From Ferrovibrio sp964429465 (GTDB taxonomy: Bacteria; Pseudomonadota; Alphaproteobacteria; Ferrovibrionales; Ferrovibrionaceae): DNA of 19,932 nt. Location of the stretch: assembly GCA_964429465.1 (NCBI GenBank), contig CAYSCA010000039.1:1-19932 (forward strand). The letters are read 5' to 3'. A program made the position numbers and the translations under genes. Positions 7,018-14,279 of the stretch are shown here, in pieces (within the stretch, counting starts at the first letter, position 1; each line of letters opens with the position of its first letter). Below the pieces are notes generated by a model. The model worked only from the letters and a program-made list of their open reading frames with translations, was not told the origin of the DNA and did not search any database.

Positions 7018-8568
7018 GTGACCGACGCACTCTCCGACACCAGGCGCTTTCAGCTGCTGATCGACGCCGTTACCGACTATGCGATTTACATGCTCGATCC
7101 CAACGGGATTGTGAGCAGCTGGAATTCCGGCGCGCAGCGGTTCAAGGGCTATACCGAGAAGGAGATCCTCGGCAGCAGTTTCTCCCGCTTCTATACCGAA
7201 GCGGATCGCGCCGCCGGATTGCCGCAACGGATGCTTCAAACAGCCGAGCAGGAAGGCCGCTGCGAAGCCGAAGGCTGGCGCGTCCGCAAGGATGGCACGC
7301 GCTTCTGGGCCCATGTGATCATCGACGCGATCCGCGACGAAAAGGGCAAGCTGATCGGCTTCGCCAAGGTGACGCGGGACATAACCGACAAGCGGGAAGC
7401 GCAGGAAGCGCTGGAGCAGACGCGCGCCGCGCTGTTCCAGGCGCAGAAGATGGAAGCGATCGGCCAGCTCACCGGCGGCATCGCCCATGACTTGAACAAT
7501 CTGCTGACAGTGATCGCCAACGGGCTGGATCTGATCAGCCGCAATCTGCGTGACCCCCGCGACGTCCGGCGGCTGGAGGCGGCCCAGCGGGCAACCGAGC
7601 GCGGCGCCAAGCTGACCCAGCAATTGCTTGCCTTCGCCCGGCGCCAGCCCCTGCGGCCGGAACGGCAGAGCCCGACCGCGCTGCTGCGCGAGTTCGAGCC
7701 GGTTCTTCGACGGGCCTGCAGCGCCAATATCGACTTCGAATTCGATCTGCGGTCGCGGCTGCAGCAATGCGATATCGATGGGCCGCAATTCGAGGCGGCG
7801 ATGCTCAACCTGGTGGTCAATGCCCGCGATGCCATGCCGAAAGGCGGCAAGCTGACAATCCGGACATCCGCGACCACGCTGGACGCGGCCCACAGAAAGA
7901 TGCTGCCCGAAAGCACTGTGACGGATTTCGTGCTTGTCGAGGTGGCGGATACCGGGACCGGCATGCCGCCGGAAGTGCAGGCGCGCGCCTTCGATCCGTT
8001 TTTCACCACCAAGGAAGTCGGCAAGGGCACCGGCCTGGGGCTCAGCCAGGTGTACGGATTCGTCGCCCAGTCCGGCGGGCTGGCCGAGATTGACAGCAAG
8101 CCGGGCGAGGGCACCGTGGTGCGCATCTTCCTGCCGGCAGTCGCGTTGCTGGAATCTGGCGACCCGGTATCAGATGAATACGGCCGCGATGCGGGTTCGG
8201 TATTGATCGTCGAGGATGAACCCGAGGTGCTCGACATTGCTGCCGAGATTTTCGAGACGCTGGGCTACAGCGTCCGTACGGCGCCCGAGGCGCTCGCCGC
8301 GCTGCAGAAGCTGCAGGAGGGCGAGCGCATCGACGTGCTGTTCACCGACGTGGTGATGCCGAAAGGCATGAACGGCATCGAGCTGGCGCGCGAAGCCCGC
8401 AAGCTGCAGCCCGATATCATGGTGCTGCTGGCATCCGGCTATCCGATGCCGGCGCTGTCGGCGGAATTCGGCGCGCTGGAAGAATTCGCCTTTCTCAGCA
8501 AGCCCTATCGCTGGGCAGAAGTGGCGGACCGGCTGAAATCCCTGAAGGCGATGGGCCGCCCGGCCTGA
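7018..8568 (+). CDS. Soluble hybrid histidine kinase: PAS - HisKA - HATPase - receiver
   Basis: This 516-residue cytoplasmic hybrid kinase has no membrane segment. The N-terminal PAS domain (about residues 10-123) ends in the usual DIT motif. It lacks the NCRFLQ-type cysteine motif, so it is not a LOV light sensor. HisKA has LTGGIAHDLNNLL with His157. The ATPase domain has the N-box Asn268, G1 DTGTGMP (from Asp311), the F box DPFFTTK and G2 GKGTGLGLS (336-343). A C-terminal receiver follows, with acidic residues in IVEDEP (near 400), phosphoacceptor Asp444 in FTDVVMP, Ser473 and Lys495 (SKPY). The kinase can thus pass phosphate to its own receiver, but no output domain is fused or adjacent. 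The start is GTG with only a weak ACGAG upstream. It converges with the next gene, with 4 nt between stops. Confidence 0.93.
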   Translation: MTDALSDTRRFQLLIDAVTDYAIYMLDPNGIVSSWNSGAQRFKGYTEKEILGSSFSRFYTEADRAAGLPQRMLQTAEQEGRCEAEGWRVRKDGTRFWAHVIIDAIRDEKGKLIGFAKVTRDITDKREAQEALEQTRAALFQAQKMEAIGQLTGGIAHDLNNLLTVIANGLDLISRNLRDPRDVRRLEAAQRATERGAKLTQQLLAFARRQPLRPERQSPTALLREFEPVLRRACSANIDFEFDLRSRLQQCDIDGPQFEAAMLNLVVNARDAMPKGGKLTIRTSATTLDAAHRKMLPESTVTDFVLVEVADTGTGMPPEVQARAFDPFFTTKEVGKGTGLGLSQVYGFVAQSGGLAEIDSKPGEGTVVRIFLPAVALLESGDPVSDEYGRDAGSVLIVEDEPEVLDIAAEIFETLGYSVRTAPEALAALQKLQEGERIDVLFTDVVMPKGMNGIELAREARKLQPDIMVLLASGYPMPALSAEFGALEEFAFLSKPYRWAEVADRLKSLKAMGRPA

Positions 8569-8572
8569 ACGG

Positions 8573-9103
8573 TCAGCGACGCCCCAGGCCGGCCCGGCTC
8601 CCGGCAGGGAATTCGGGAGCGCCGGTTTCGCCGCTGCCGACCTTGCGCGTTACGCCGATCCCATGACGGAATACCAGCTCACCCCCGAGCCAGCCGGTCA
8701 GCATGACAAGCAGGACGGCAATCGCGGTGAGAATGATGCCGTAGCTGCTGGCAGCCTCAGCTTCGCCCCCTGCGCGCAGCAGGTAATTGATTCCGGTGAT
8801 GACCAGCATCAGCACATTGCCGATCGCATGGCCCAGGCCGACGCCCATGGTGCGGGCACGGTTGATACCCACCAGGTCGATAAAGCCGACCACAGCGGCT
8901 AGAACGCCGAAGACCAGTGCGGCCAGCAGCAGCCATTTTGCGGCTTCTGCCCAGAATGGCTCGGCGGTCACCATCAGCGCGATATCGGCGCCGAATGCCA
9001 TTGCCAGGGCGCCGATCGGGATCGGCACCAGCATGGGATGCAGCGGGTGTCCGCCTATGGCGGCGACGCTGCCGGTTCCTGAGGGGTAGTTGGGTGAGGT
9101 CAT
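8573..9103 (-). CDS. DUF2231 family membrane protein
   Basis: This 176-residue inner-membrane protein has four predicted helices (about 25-45, 56-77, 90-110 and 122-142). GGHPLHPMLVPIPIG at 17-31 is the hallmark of the DUF2231 family, whose function is not established. The hydrophilic C-terminal tail is rich in Gly and Arg. The ATG has GGAG about 9 nt upstream. It lies 91 bp downstream of the TetR gene on the same strand, but a promoter-like GGAAC-N16-GGTT in that spacer suggests it may be transcribed separately. Its end almost abuts the convergent hybrid kinase gene, with no room for a terminator between them. Confidence 0.88.
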   Translation of the reverse strand: MTSPNYPSGTGSVAAIGGHPLHPMLVPIPIGALAMAFGADIALMVTAEPFWAEAAKWLLLAALVFGVLAAVVGFIDLVGINRARTMGVGLGHAIGNVLMLVITGINYLLRAGGEAEAASSYGIILTAIAVLLVMLTGWLGGELVFRHGIGVTRKVGSGETGAPEFPAGSRAGLGRR

Positions 9104-9142
9104 GATTGCTGCTCCGGGCGATATAGCCTCAAGCGCAAATGG

Positions 9143-9167
9143 AACCCGCGATCACCGTCGTTGTTCC
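9143..9167 (-). promoter_or_regulatory. Possible EcfG-type (general stress) promoter for the DUF2231 gene
   Basis: Reading on the minus strand, GGAAC (9167-9163) is followed after 16 nt by GGTT (9146-9143). The alphaproteobacterial EcfG/SigT general-stress consensus is GGAAC-N16/17-CGTT, so the match is one base short. It would give a leader of about 35 nt before the DUF2231 start. Confidence 0.35.
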
Positions 9168-9194
9168 GGGCCCTTCGTGGCCGGGCGGGTGGCC

Positions 9195-9875
9195 CTATCT
9201 TCGACAGCCGTCGAGAAACAGCCGGACGGCATGGTCGACGACCTCGTTTATCGCCGCCCGGGCTTTCGCTCCCGGCGAGGCCGCCAGCAGCAGCCGCAGC
9301 TGCTGATGCCCCAGCACCGTGCCGAGGAACTGCTCGGCCGCCAGCGAGGGGTTTTCCAGCCTCAGCTCCGACCGGCTTGTCAGGTAATTGGCCAAGGTGC
9401 CGACGATCGGTTGCGGTCCGCTGCGGTGGATCAGCCGGCCCAGTTCGGGATGCCGGGCCGCCTCGGAGACCACCAGCCGGTGCAGTGCGAGCGAGCTTGG
9501 CGCAAGCGCCAGCTTGAGGTAGGCCCGCCCGACCTGGCGCAGCGCCTGCTCAGGCCGCAGGCCGATCAGCCCCAGCCGCTGGATTGTGCTGGTCAGGCGC
9601 CCGGCCAAATCGTCGATAATCGCCCCGAACAGGGCGGCTTTGTTGGAGAAATGCGCGTAGACGGTGATCTTGGAGACACCGGCCCGGCTGGCGATCATGT
9701 CCATGCTGGTCTCGCGGTAACCGAGTTCCAGAAAGGCGCGCCGGGCGACCGTGAGGATTTCGGCATGCTTGCGCGGATCGGCCGGACGTCCCCGTTTGGG
9801 CCGGCCGGTCGGCGGCCGGGCTTTGGCCGGGGATTTCGTCGGGGTCGGCATTCCAGGCGCCAAATTCCGTTTCAT
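9195..9875 (-). CDS. TetR/AcrR family transcriptional regulator
   Basis: This 226-residue regulator has an N-terminal TetR helix-turn-helix, with ILTVARRAFLELGYRETSMDMIASRAGVSK followed by ITVYAHFSNKAALF (the recognition-helix region) at about residues 40-84. A C-terminal all-helical ligand and dimer domain follows, possibly of the AefR-like type. A 30-residue Pro/Lys/Arg-rich extension precedes the domain and includes KRGRP. The gene is divergent from the RND efflux operon across 69-105 bp, which is the classic layout of a local repressor of an efflux pump. The promoter-like sequences of the two directions overlap, so one bound dimer could control both. The start is uncertain: the ATG at 9875 lacks a clear ribosome-binding site, and another at 9851 would remove only 8 residues. 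The ligand cannot be read from the sequence. Confidence 0.92.
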   Translation of the reverse strand: MKRNLAPGMPTPTKSPAKARPPTGRPKRGRPADPRKHAEILTVARRAFLELGYRETSMDMIASRAGVSKITVYAHFSNKAALFGAIIDDLAGRLTSTIQRLGLIGLRPEQALRQVGRAYLKLALAPSSLALHRLVVSEAARHPELGRLIHRSGPQPIVGTLANYLTSRSELRLENPSLAAEQFLGTVLGHQQLRLLLAASPGAKARAAINEVVDHAVRLFLDGCRR

Positions 9876-9906
9876 AATTTCTGAACCGCAGAGTATAGTT
9901 ATTCAG
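9871..9906. promoter_or_regulatory. Overlapping divergent promoters and candidate TetR operator
   Basis: On the plus strand, TTCATA (9871-9876), a 17-bp spacer and TATAGT (9894-9899) form a plausible sigma-70 promoter for the efflux operon. On the minus strand, TATACT (9897-9892) is a good -10 for the TetR gene. The two -10 boxes overlap. Short arms CTGAA (9881-9885) and TTCAG (9902-9906) are arranged symmetrically around them and could be operator half-sites. The arms are only 5 bp long. Confidence 0.4.
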
Positions 9907-9980
9907 GGAAGGCTGCGGAGCAAGCTTTCTTCCGCCCGGAGGTCATGGCAGTCTTCCCGATAGAGGCAAGCAGGTGGTCG

Positions 9981-11084
9981 ATGAGGAAGATTCTGGGTTG
10001 GGCAGCCCTGGGACTGGCCGTGGCAGGGGGCCTGGGCGGCTGGTTTTACGGCGCACAGATCAAGGCGGTTCTGGCGCCAGGGGCGGCGGCTTCGGCGCCG
10101 GTGCCCGCATCCGCCCCGCCGGGTAGCGAGCAATCCCCGATTCCCGTCGATATCCGTCCGGTCACCCTCGGCCAGACCCGCCAGCAGATCGAGGCGGTGG
10201 GCAGCCTCCGCTCCAGCGAATCCGTGATCCTGCGGCCTGAGATCGCCGGGCGGATCACCGAAATCCTGTTCGACGAAGGCCAGCCGGTGAAGAAGGGCGC
10301 GCCGCTGGTGAAGCTGGATGCCACCATTCCCCGGGCGCAGGTCAGTCAGGCCAAGGCAAGCATCGCGCTGAGCCAGGCGAACTACAACCGGGCCAAGGAG
10401 CTTTACGGCCGGGGCGCCGGAACGCAGCGGGCGCACGAAGAGGCGCTCGCCAAGCTGGCCACCGACGAGGCCGCCCTCGCGCTGGCCCAGGCCGTTCTGG
10501 ACAAGAGCACGATCGTGGCGCCGTTCGACGGGATCATGGGGCTGCGCCAGATCAGCGTCGGGGCCTATGTCAATCCGGGTCAGGCGATGGTCAATATCGA
10601 AAGCCTCGACCAGCTGAAAGTGGATTTCCGCATTCCGGAGGTCCATGCCCATCTGATTTCTGTCGGCCAGACGATCCAGGTGCGCGTCGATGCGTTTCCC
10701 GGCCGGACCTTCGAGGGCAAGGTCTACGCGATGGATCCGGCCTTCGATCCCGAGGGGCGAGCCGCCATCCTGCGGGCCCGCCTGCCGAACCCCGACCGGC
10801 GGCTGAATCCGGGCATGTTCGCGCGCGTGACGCTGATCGTGGAGGATCGCGCCAATGCGATCCTGGTGCCGGAGACAGCATTGCTTCCGGTCGGCAACGA
10901 CGTCTACGCGTTCCGCGTCATGGATGGTCAGGCAGTGCAGACCAAGCTGCATATCGGTATTCGCCGCGCCGGCATGGTGGAGGTGGTCGACGGCCTGACA
11001 AAGGATGACCGGATTGTCGCGGAAGGGGCGCACAAGCTGCGCGATCGCCAGTATATCCGCGCGTCTGAAGTCAAAGGATCGTAG
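9981..11084 (+). CDS. RND efflux periplasmic adaptor (membrane fusion protein)
   Basis: This is the periplasmic adaptor of a tripartite RND pump, which links the inner-membrane permease to an outer-membrane channel. The N-terminus is a basic stretch plus a hydrophobic segment (MRKILGWAALGLAVAGGLGG), acting as signal peptide or membrane anchor. There is no lipobox Cys. A Pro/Ala-rich linker follows, then a split lipoyl/barrel-sandwich domain (first half at LRPEIAGRITEILFDEGQPV, second half at IVAPFDGIMGLRQISVGAYV). An alpha-hairpin (about 118-177) separates the two halves, and beta-barrel and membrane-proximal domains end the protein. It is 367 residues long. An ATG at 9945 is an alternative start, but its GGAGG is only 2 nt away. 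The ATG at 9981 has AGGTGG 3 nt upstream and directly begins the signal segment. The permease gene follows 3 nt after the stop, so they form one operon. Confidence 0.93.
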   Translation: MRKILGWAALGLAVAGGLGGWFYGAQIKAVLAPGAAASAPVPASAPPGSEQSPIPVDIRPVTLGQTRQQIEAVGSLRSSESVILRPEIAGRITEILFDEGQPVKKGAPLVKLDATIPRAQVSQAKASIALSQANYNRAKELYGRGAGTQRAHEEALAKLATDEAALALAQAVLDKSTIVAPFDGIMGLRQISVGAYVNPGQAMVNIESLDQLKVDFRIPEVHAHLISVGQTIQVRVDAFPGRTFEGKVYAMDPAFDPEGRAAILRARLPNPDRRLNPGMFARVTLIVEDRANAILVPETALLPVGNDVYAFRVMDGQAVQTKLHIGIRRAGMVEVVDGLTKDDRIVAEGAHKLRDRQYIRASEVKGS

Positions 11085-11087
11085 GCC

Positions 11088-14000
11088 GTGGGGATTTCCG
11101 ATCTCTGCATTCGCCGGCCGGTTTTCGCCACCGTCCTGAGCCTGGTGGTGGTTCTGGTCGGGCTGGTGGCTTTCGGCCGGCTGACCGTACGCGAATATCC
11201 CAATATCGATCCGCCGGTGGTGCTGGTCGATACGCGCTACCGCGGCGCCAGCGCCGAAGTGATCGAAAGCCAGGTGACCCGCGTGCTGGAGGAGTCCCTC
11301 GCCGGCATCGAGGGCATCGATTATATCCGTTCCATTACCCGGCCCGAACGCAGCCTCGTGGTCGTGCGGTTCGAATTGTCGCGCGACCCGGAGGCGACGG
11401 CCAACGACGTGCGCGACCGGGTCAGCCGGGTGCGCGGCAAGCTGCCGGATGAGATCGACGAGCCGGTGATCTCAAAGGTCGAAGCCGATGCCCAGCCGGT
11501 GCTGTATCTGGCCTTTTCGTCCGACCGTCACTCGGCGATGGAGTTGACCGACTTCGCCGACCGCTACGTGAAAGACCGGCTGCAGTCGGTCAACGGGGTC
11601 GCGGAGGCGCGGATTTTCGGCGAACGGCGATATGCCATGCGCATCTGGCTCGACCCCGCGCGCCTGGCGGCCTACAGCCTGACGCCGCAGGACGTGGAGA
11701 GCGCGCTGGCGCGGCAGAATGTCGAGGTCCCCGCCGGCCGCATCGAAAGCAGCAACATGGAATTCACCGTGCTGTCGGAAACCGATCTGCGCACGGCGGA
11801 CCAGTTCAACGACATCATCGTGCGGGAGGCCAACGGCTATCCGGTGCGGCTGAAGGATGTCGGCCATGCCGAGGTCGGGCCGCTGGACGAGCGGGTCACG
11901 GTGCGGTTCAACGGCAAGCCGGCCGTGGCGCTTGGCGTCGTGAAGCAGGCAGTCGCCAACCCGCTCGAGATATCGGAAGGCGTGCGGGCGGCCCTGCCGG
12001 CGATCCTGGCCGATCTGCCCGAGGGCATGCAGGCCGAGATCGCGTATGACACCTCGGTATTCATCCGGGCATCGATCGATTCCGTATACCGGACGATCGG
12101 CGAAGCGATCCTGCTGGTGGTGGCGGTGGTGTTCCTGTTCCTGCGCAACTTCCGCGCCACGCTGATCCCGGTGGTCACGATTCCCGCCTCGCTGCTCGGC
12201 GCGCTGGCGATCATGTATGCGATGGGATTCACGATCAACACGCTGACTTTGCTCGCGATGGTGCTGGCCATCGGGCTGGTGGTGGATGACGCCATCGTGG
12301 TGCTGGAGAACATCTACCGCCATATCGAGGAGGGGATGTCGCCGCTGGCGGCGGCTTTCAAAGGCGCCAAGGAGATCGGCTTTGCCGTGGTGGCGATGAC
12401 GCTGACGCTGGCGGCGGTCTACGCCCCGATCGGCTTCATGAGCGGGACCACGGGGCGCCTGTTCACCGAATTCGCCTGGGCGCTCGCCGGCGCGGTGCTG
12501 GTCTCGGGTTTCGTCGCGCTGACGCTCAGCCCGATGATGTGCAGCCGCCTTCTGAAGCATGAGGCAAAACACGGTTTCCTGTTCAATCTGATCGAACGGA
12601 CCCTGAATGGCCTGACCAACGCATACAGCCGCGCGCTCCGGGCCACGCTGAGCGTGCGGACACTGGTGGTGATTGTCGGGCTCGTCTTCGCGGGCGGCAG
12701 CTACTTTGTCTTTATCGGGCTGAAGACCGAACTTTCACCCGTGGAGGATCGCGGCACGGTGGTCGGCAGCTTCAATGGTCCGGAAGGGGCGACGATCGGC
12801 TACATGGAGAGATATGCGCGCCAGGTGGAGGCCATCGTCGAGGCCGTCCCCGAGGCCGAGGCACGCTTCGTGGTGGCGGGCAATCCCATCGTCTCGCAGG
12901 GCGTGTCCTTCAGCCGCCTGGTGCATTGGGACCAGCGCGAGCGCAAGCAGCAGGAGATCGTCGATTCCCTGATTCCGAAATTCAAGGAGCTGGCCGGCGT
13001 GCAGGGATTCGTCAACAACCCGCCCTCGCTGGGCCAAAGCTCGCGCTCCCCGCCCGTCTGGATCGTGCTGCAGGGCAGCCTCGAATTCGAAGAGCTGAAT
13101 CGCCTGGTCCACCTCGTGATGGCCGAGGCCGAGAAATATCCGGCCCTGACCAATATCGATACCCGCCTGAAGCTGAACAAGCCGGAGATCAAGGTGTCGG
13201 TGAACCGCGAGAAGGCGGCCGATCTCGGCATTCCGGTGGAGACCATCGGCCGGACCCTGGAGACCATGCTGGGCGGCCGGCAGGTGACGCGATTCAAGCA
13301 GAACGGCAAGCAGTACGACGTGATCGTGCAGGTGGCGGATATCGATCGCAACACACCGGAAGACCTGTCGAAAATTTATGTGCGCAGCAGCAGCGGCCAG
13401 ATGGTGCAGCTGTCGAATCTGGTGACCGTGCGTGAATCGCTCACGGCGCGCGAGCTGACCCGCATGCGCCAGCTGCGCGCTGCCGACATATCGGCCAATG
13501 TGGCGCCCGGCTATTCCGAGGGCGAGGCGCTGGCGCAGCTGGAGGAGGCGGCCCGCAAGGTGCTGCCTGCCAATGTGCTGATCGACTACAACGGCCGGTC
13601 GCGCGAATTCAAGCAGGCCTCCGGTGATATCTATTTCACCTTCATCCTCGCCCTGTTGTTCATCTATCTCGTGCTGGCGGCCCAGTTCGAGAGTTTCATC
13701 GATCCGTTCATCATCATGCTCACGGTGCCGCTCTCGATGACCGGCGCGCTGCTGGCGCTGAGATACGGCGGCGGCACGATGAACATCTACAGCCAGGTGG
13801 GATTGGTGACCCTGGTTGGCCTGATCACCAAGAACGGCATTCTGATCGTCGAGTTTGCCAATCAGCTGCAGGAGCAGGGGCGCAGCCGGTTCGAGGCGGT
13901 GATCGAGGCGGCGTCGCTGCGTCTGCGCCCGATCCTGATGACGACGGCGGCGATGATCCTCGGCGCGGTACCGCTGGTTCTGGCGGGCGGCGCCGGCGCG

Positions 14001-14156
14001 GAGAGCCGCAATCAGATCGGGCTGGTGATCGTGGGCGGCCTGCTGCTCGGCACGCTGTTCACGCTGTTCGTGGTTCCGACCGCCTATACCTTGCTGGCGC
14101 GTGACCGGAGCAGGATCAACGCGGTGGCGGAAGCCGAAGCGCATCCGGCAGAGTGA
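11088..14156 (+). CDS. RND efflux permease, HAE-1 type (AcrB-like)
   Basis: This 1022-residue inner-membrane drug/proton antiporter has the full HAE-1 layout. The N-terminus (ISDLCIRRPVFATVLSLVVVLVG) is the first membrane helix. Two large periplasmic loops lie at about 31-330 and 550-845, each followed by a bundle of helices. The proton-relay Asp pair in helix 4 is Asp400-Asp401 in GLVVDDAIVVLENI, equivalent to AcrB Asp407/Asp408. Helix 10 carries Lys915 in LITKNGILIVEF, equivalent to AcrB Lys940. The pump should therefore be functional. The start is GTG, 3 nt after the adaptor stop. No outer-membrane channel gene is linked, so the pump probably borrows a TolC-like protein encoded elsewhere. 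Substrates cannot be inferred from the sequence. Regulation is probably by the divergent TetR protein. Confidence 0.96.
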   Translation: MGISDLCIRRPVFATVLSLVVVLVGLVAFGRLTVREYPNIDPPVVLVDTRYRGASAEVIESQVTRVLEESLAGIEGIDYIRSITRPERSLVVVRFELSRDPEATANDVRDRVSRVRGKLPDEIDEPVISKVEADAQPVLYLAFSSDRHSAMELTDFADRYVKDRLQSVNGVAEARIFGERRYAMRIWLDPARLAAYSLTPQDVESALARQNVEVPAGRIESSNMEFTVLSETDLRTADQFNDIIVREANGYPVRLKDVGHAEVGPLDERVTVRFNGKPAVALGVVKQAVANPLEISEGVRAALPAILADLPEGMQAEIAYDTSVFIRASIDSVYRTIGEAILLVVAVVFLFLRNFRATLIPVVTIPASLLGALAIMYAMGFTINTLTLLAMVLAIGLVVDDAIVVLENIYRHIEEGMSPLAAAFKGAKEIGFAVVAMTLTLAAVYAPIGFMSGTTGRLFTEFAWALAGAVLVSGFVALTLSPMMCSRLLKHEAKHGFLFNLIERTLNGLTNAYSRALRATLSVRTLVVIVGLVFAGGSYFVFIGLKTELSPVEDRGTVVGSFNGPEGATIGYMERYARQVEAIVEAVPEAEARFVVAGNPIVSQGVSFSRLVHWDQRERKQQEIVDSLIPKFKELAGVQGFVNNPPSLGQSSRSPPVWIVLQGSLEFEELNRLVHLVMAEAEKYPALTNIDTRLKLNKPEIKVSVNREKAADLGIPVETIGRTLETMLGGRQVTRFKQNGKQYDVIVQVADIDRNTPEDLSKIYVRSSSGQMVQLSNLVTVRESLTARELTRMRQLRAADISANVAPGYSEGEALAQLEEAARKVLPANVLIDYNGRSREFKQASGDIYFTFILALLFIYLVLAAQFESFIDPFIIMLTVPLSMTGALLALRYGGGTMNIYSQVGLVTLVGLITKNGILIVEFANQLQEQGRSRFEAVIEAASLRLRPILMTTAAMILGAVPLVLAGGAGAESRNQIGLVIVGGLLLGTLFTLFVVPTAYTLLARDRSRINAVAEAEAHPAE

Positions 14157-14199
14157 CGCGCCGGCTGAGCTCGGCATTCCGGATGTCCCTTGCGCCACG

Positions 14200-14233
14200 A
14201 AAAAGCCCCGCCGGGAGGAAAACCGGCGGGGCT
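14200..14233 (-). terminator. Strong intrinsic terminator of glnA
   Basis: AGCCCCGCCGG (14204-14214) and CCGGCGGGGCT (14223-14233) form a perfect 11-bp stem with an 8-nt loop. On the minus strand it is followed by TTTTT, and it begins 46 nt downstream of the glnA stop. On the plus strand there is no T tract, so it would stop the RND operon less well. Confidence 0.9.
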
Positions 14234-14241
14234 CGTCGGAT

Positions 14242-14265
14242 GCCCCGGCTGCTGAAAGCCGGGGC
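14242..14265. other. Second stable hairpin between glnA and its terminator
   Basis: GCCCCGGCT (14242-14250) and AGCCGGGGC (14257-14265) form a perfect 9-bp stem with a 6-nt loop, starting about 15 nt beyond the glnA stop. Neither strand has a T tract after it, so it is not a classical terminator. It may protect the 3' end of the glnA mRNA. Confidence 0.75.
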
Positions 14266-14279
14266 CCAGGGAAACCGAC

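Noticed and set aside
7018..7390. PAS domain of the hybrid kinase as a LOV photoreceptor
   Set aside because: The NCRFLQ-type motif with the photoactive cysteine is absent.
11472..14198. Long minus-strand open frames (366 and 487 codons) opposite the RND permease
   Set aside because: They are rich in His, Arg, Gln and Asp with no recognisable family, as expected for the reverse complement of a GC-rich gene. The plus-strand permease is unambiguous.
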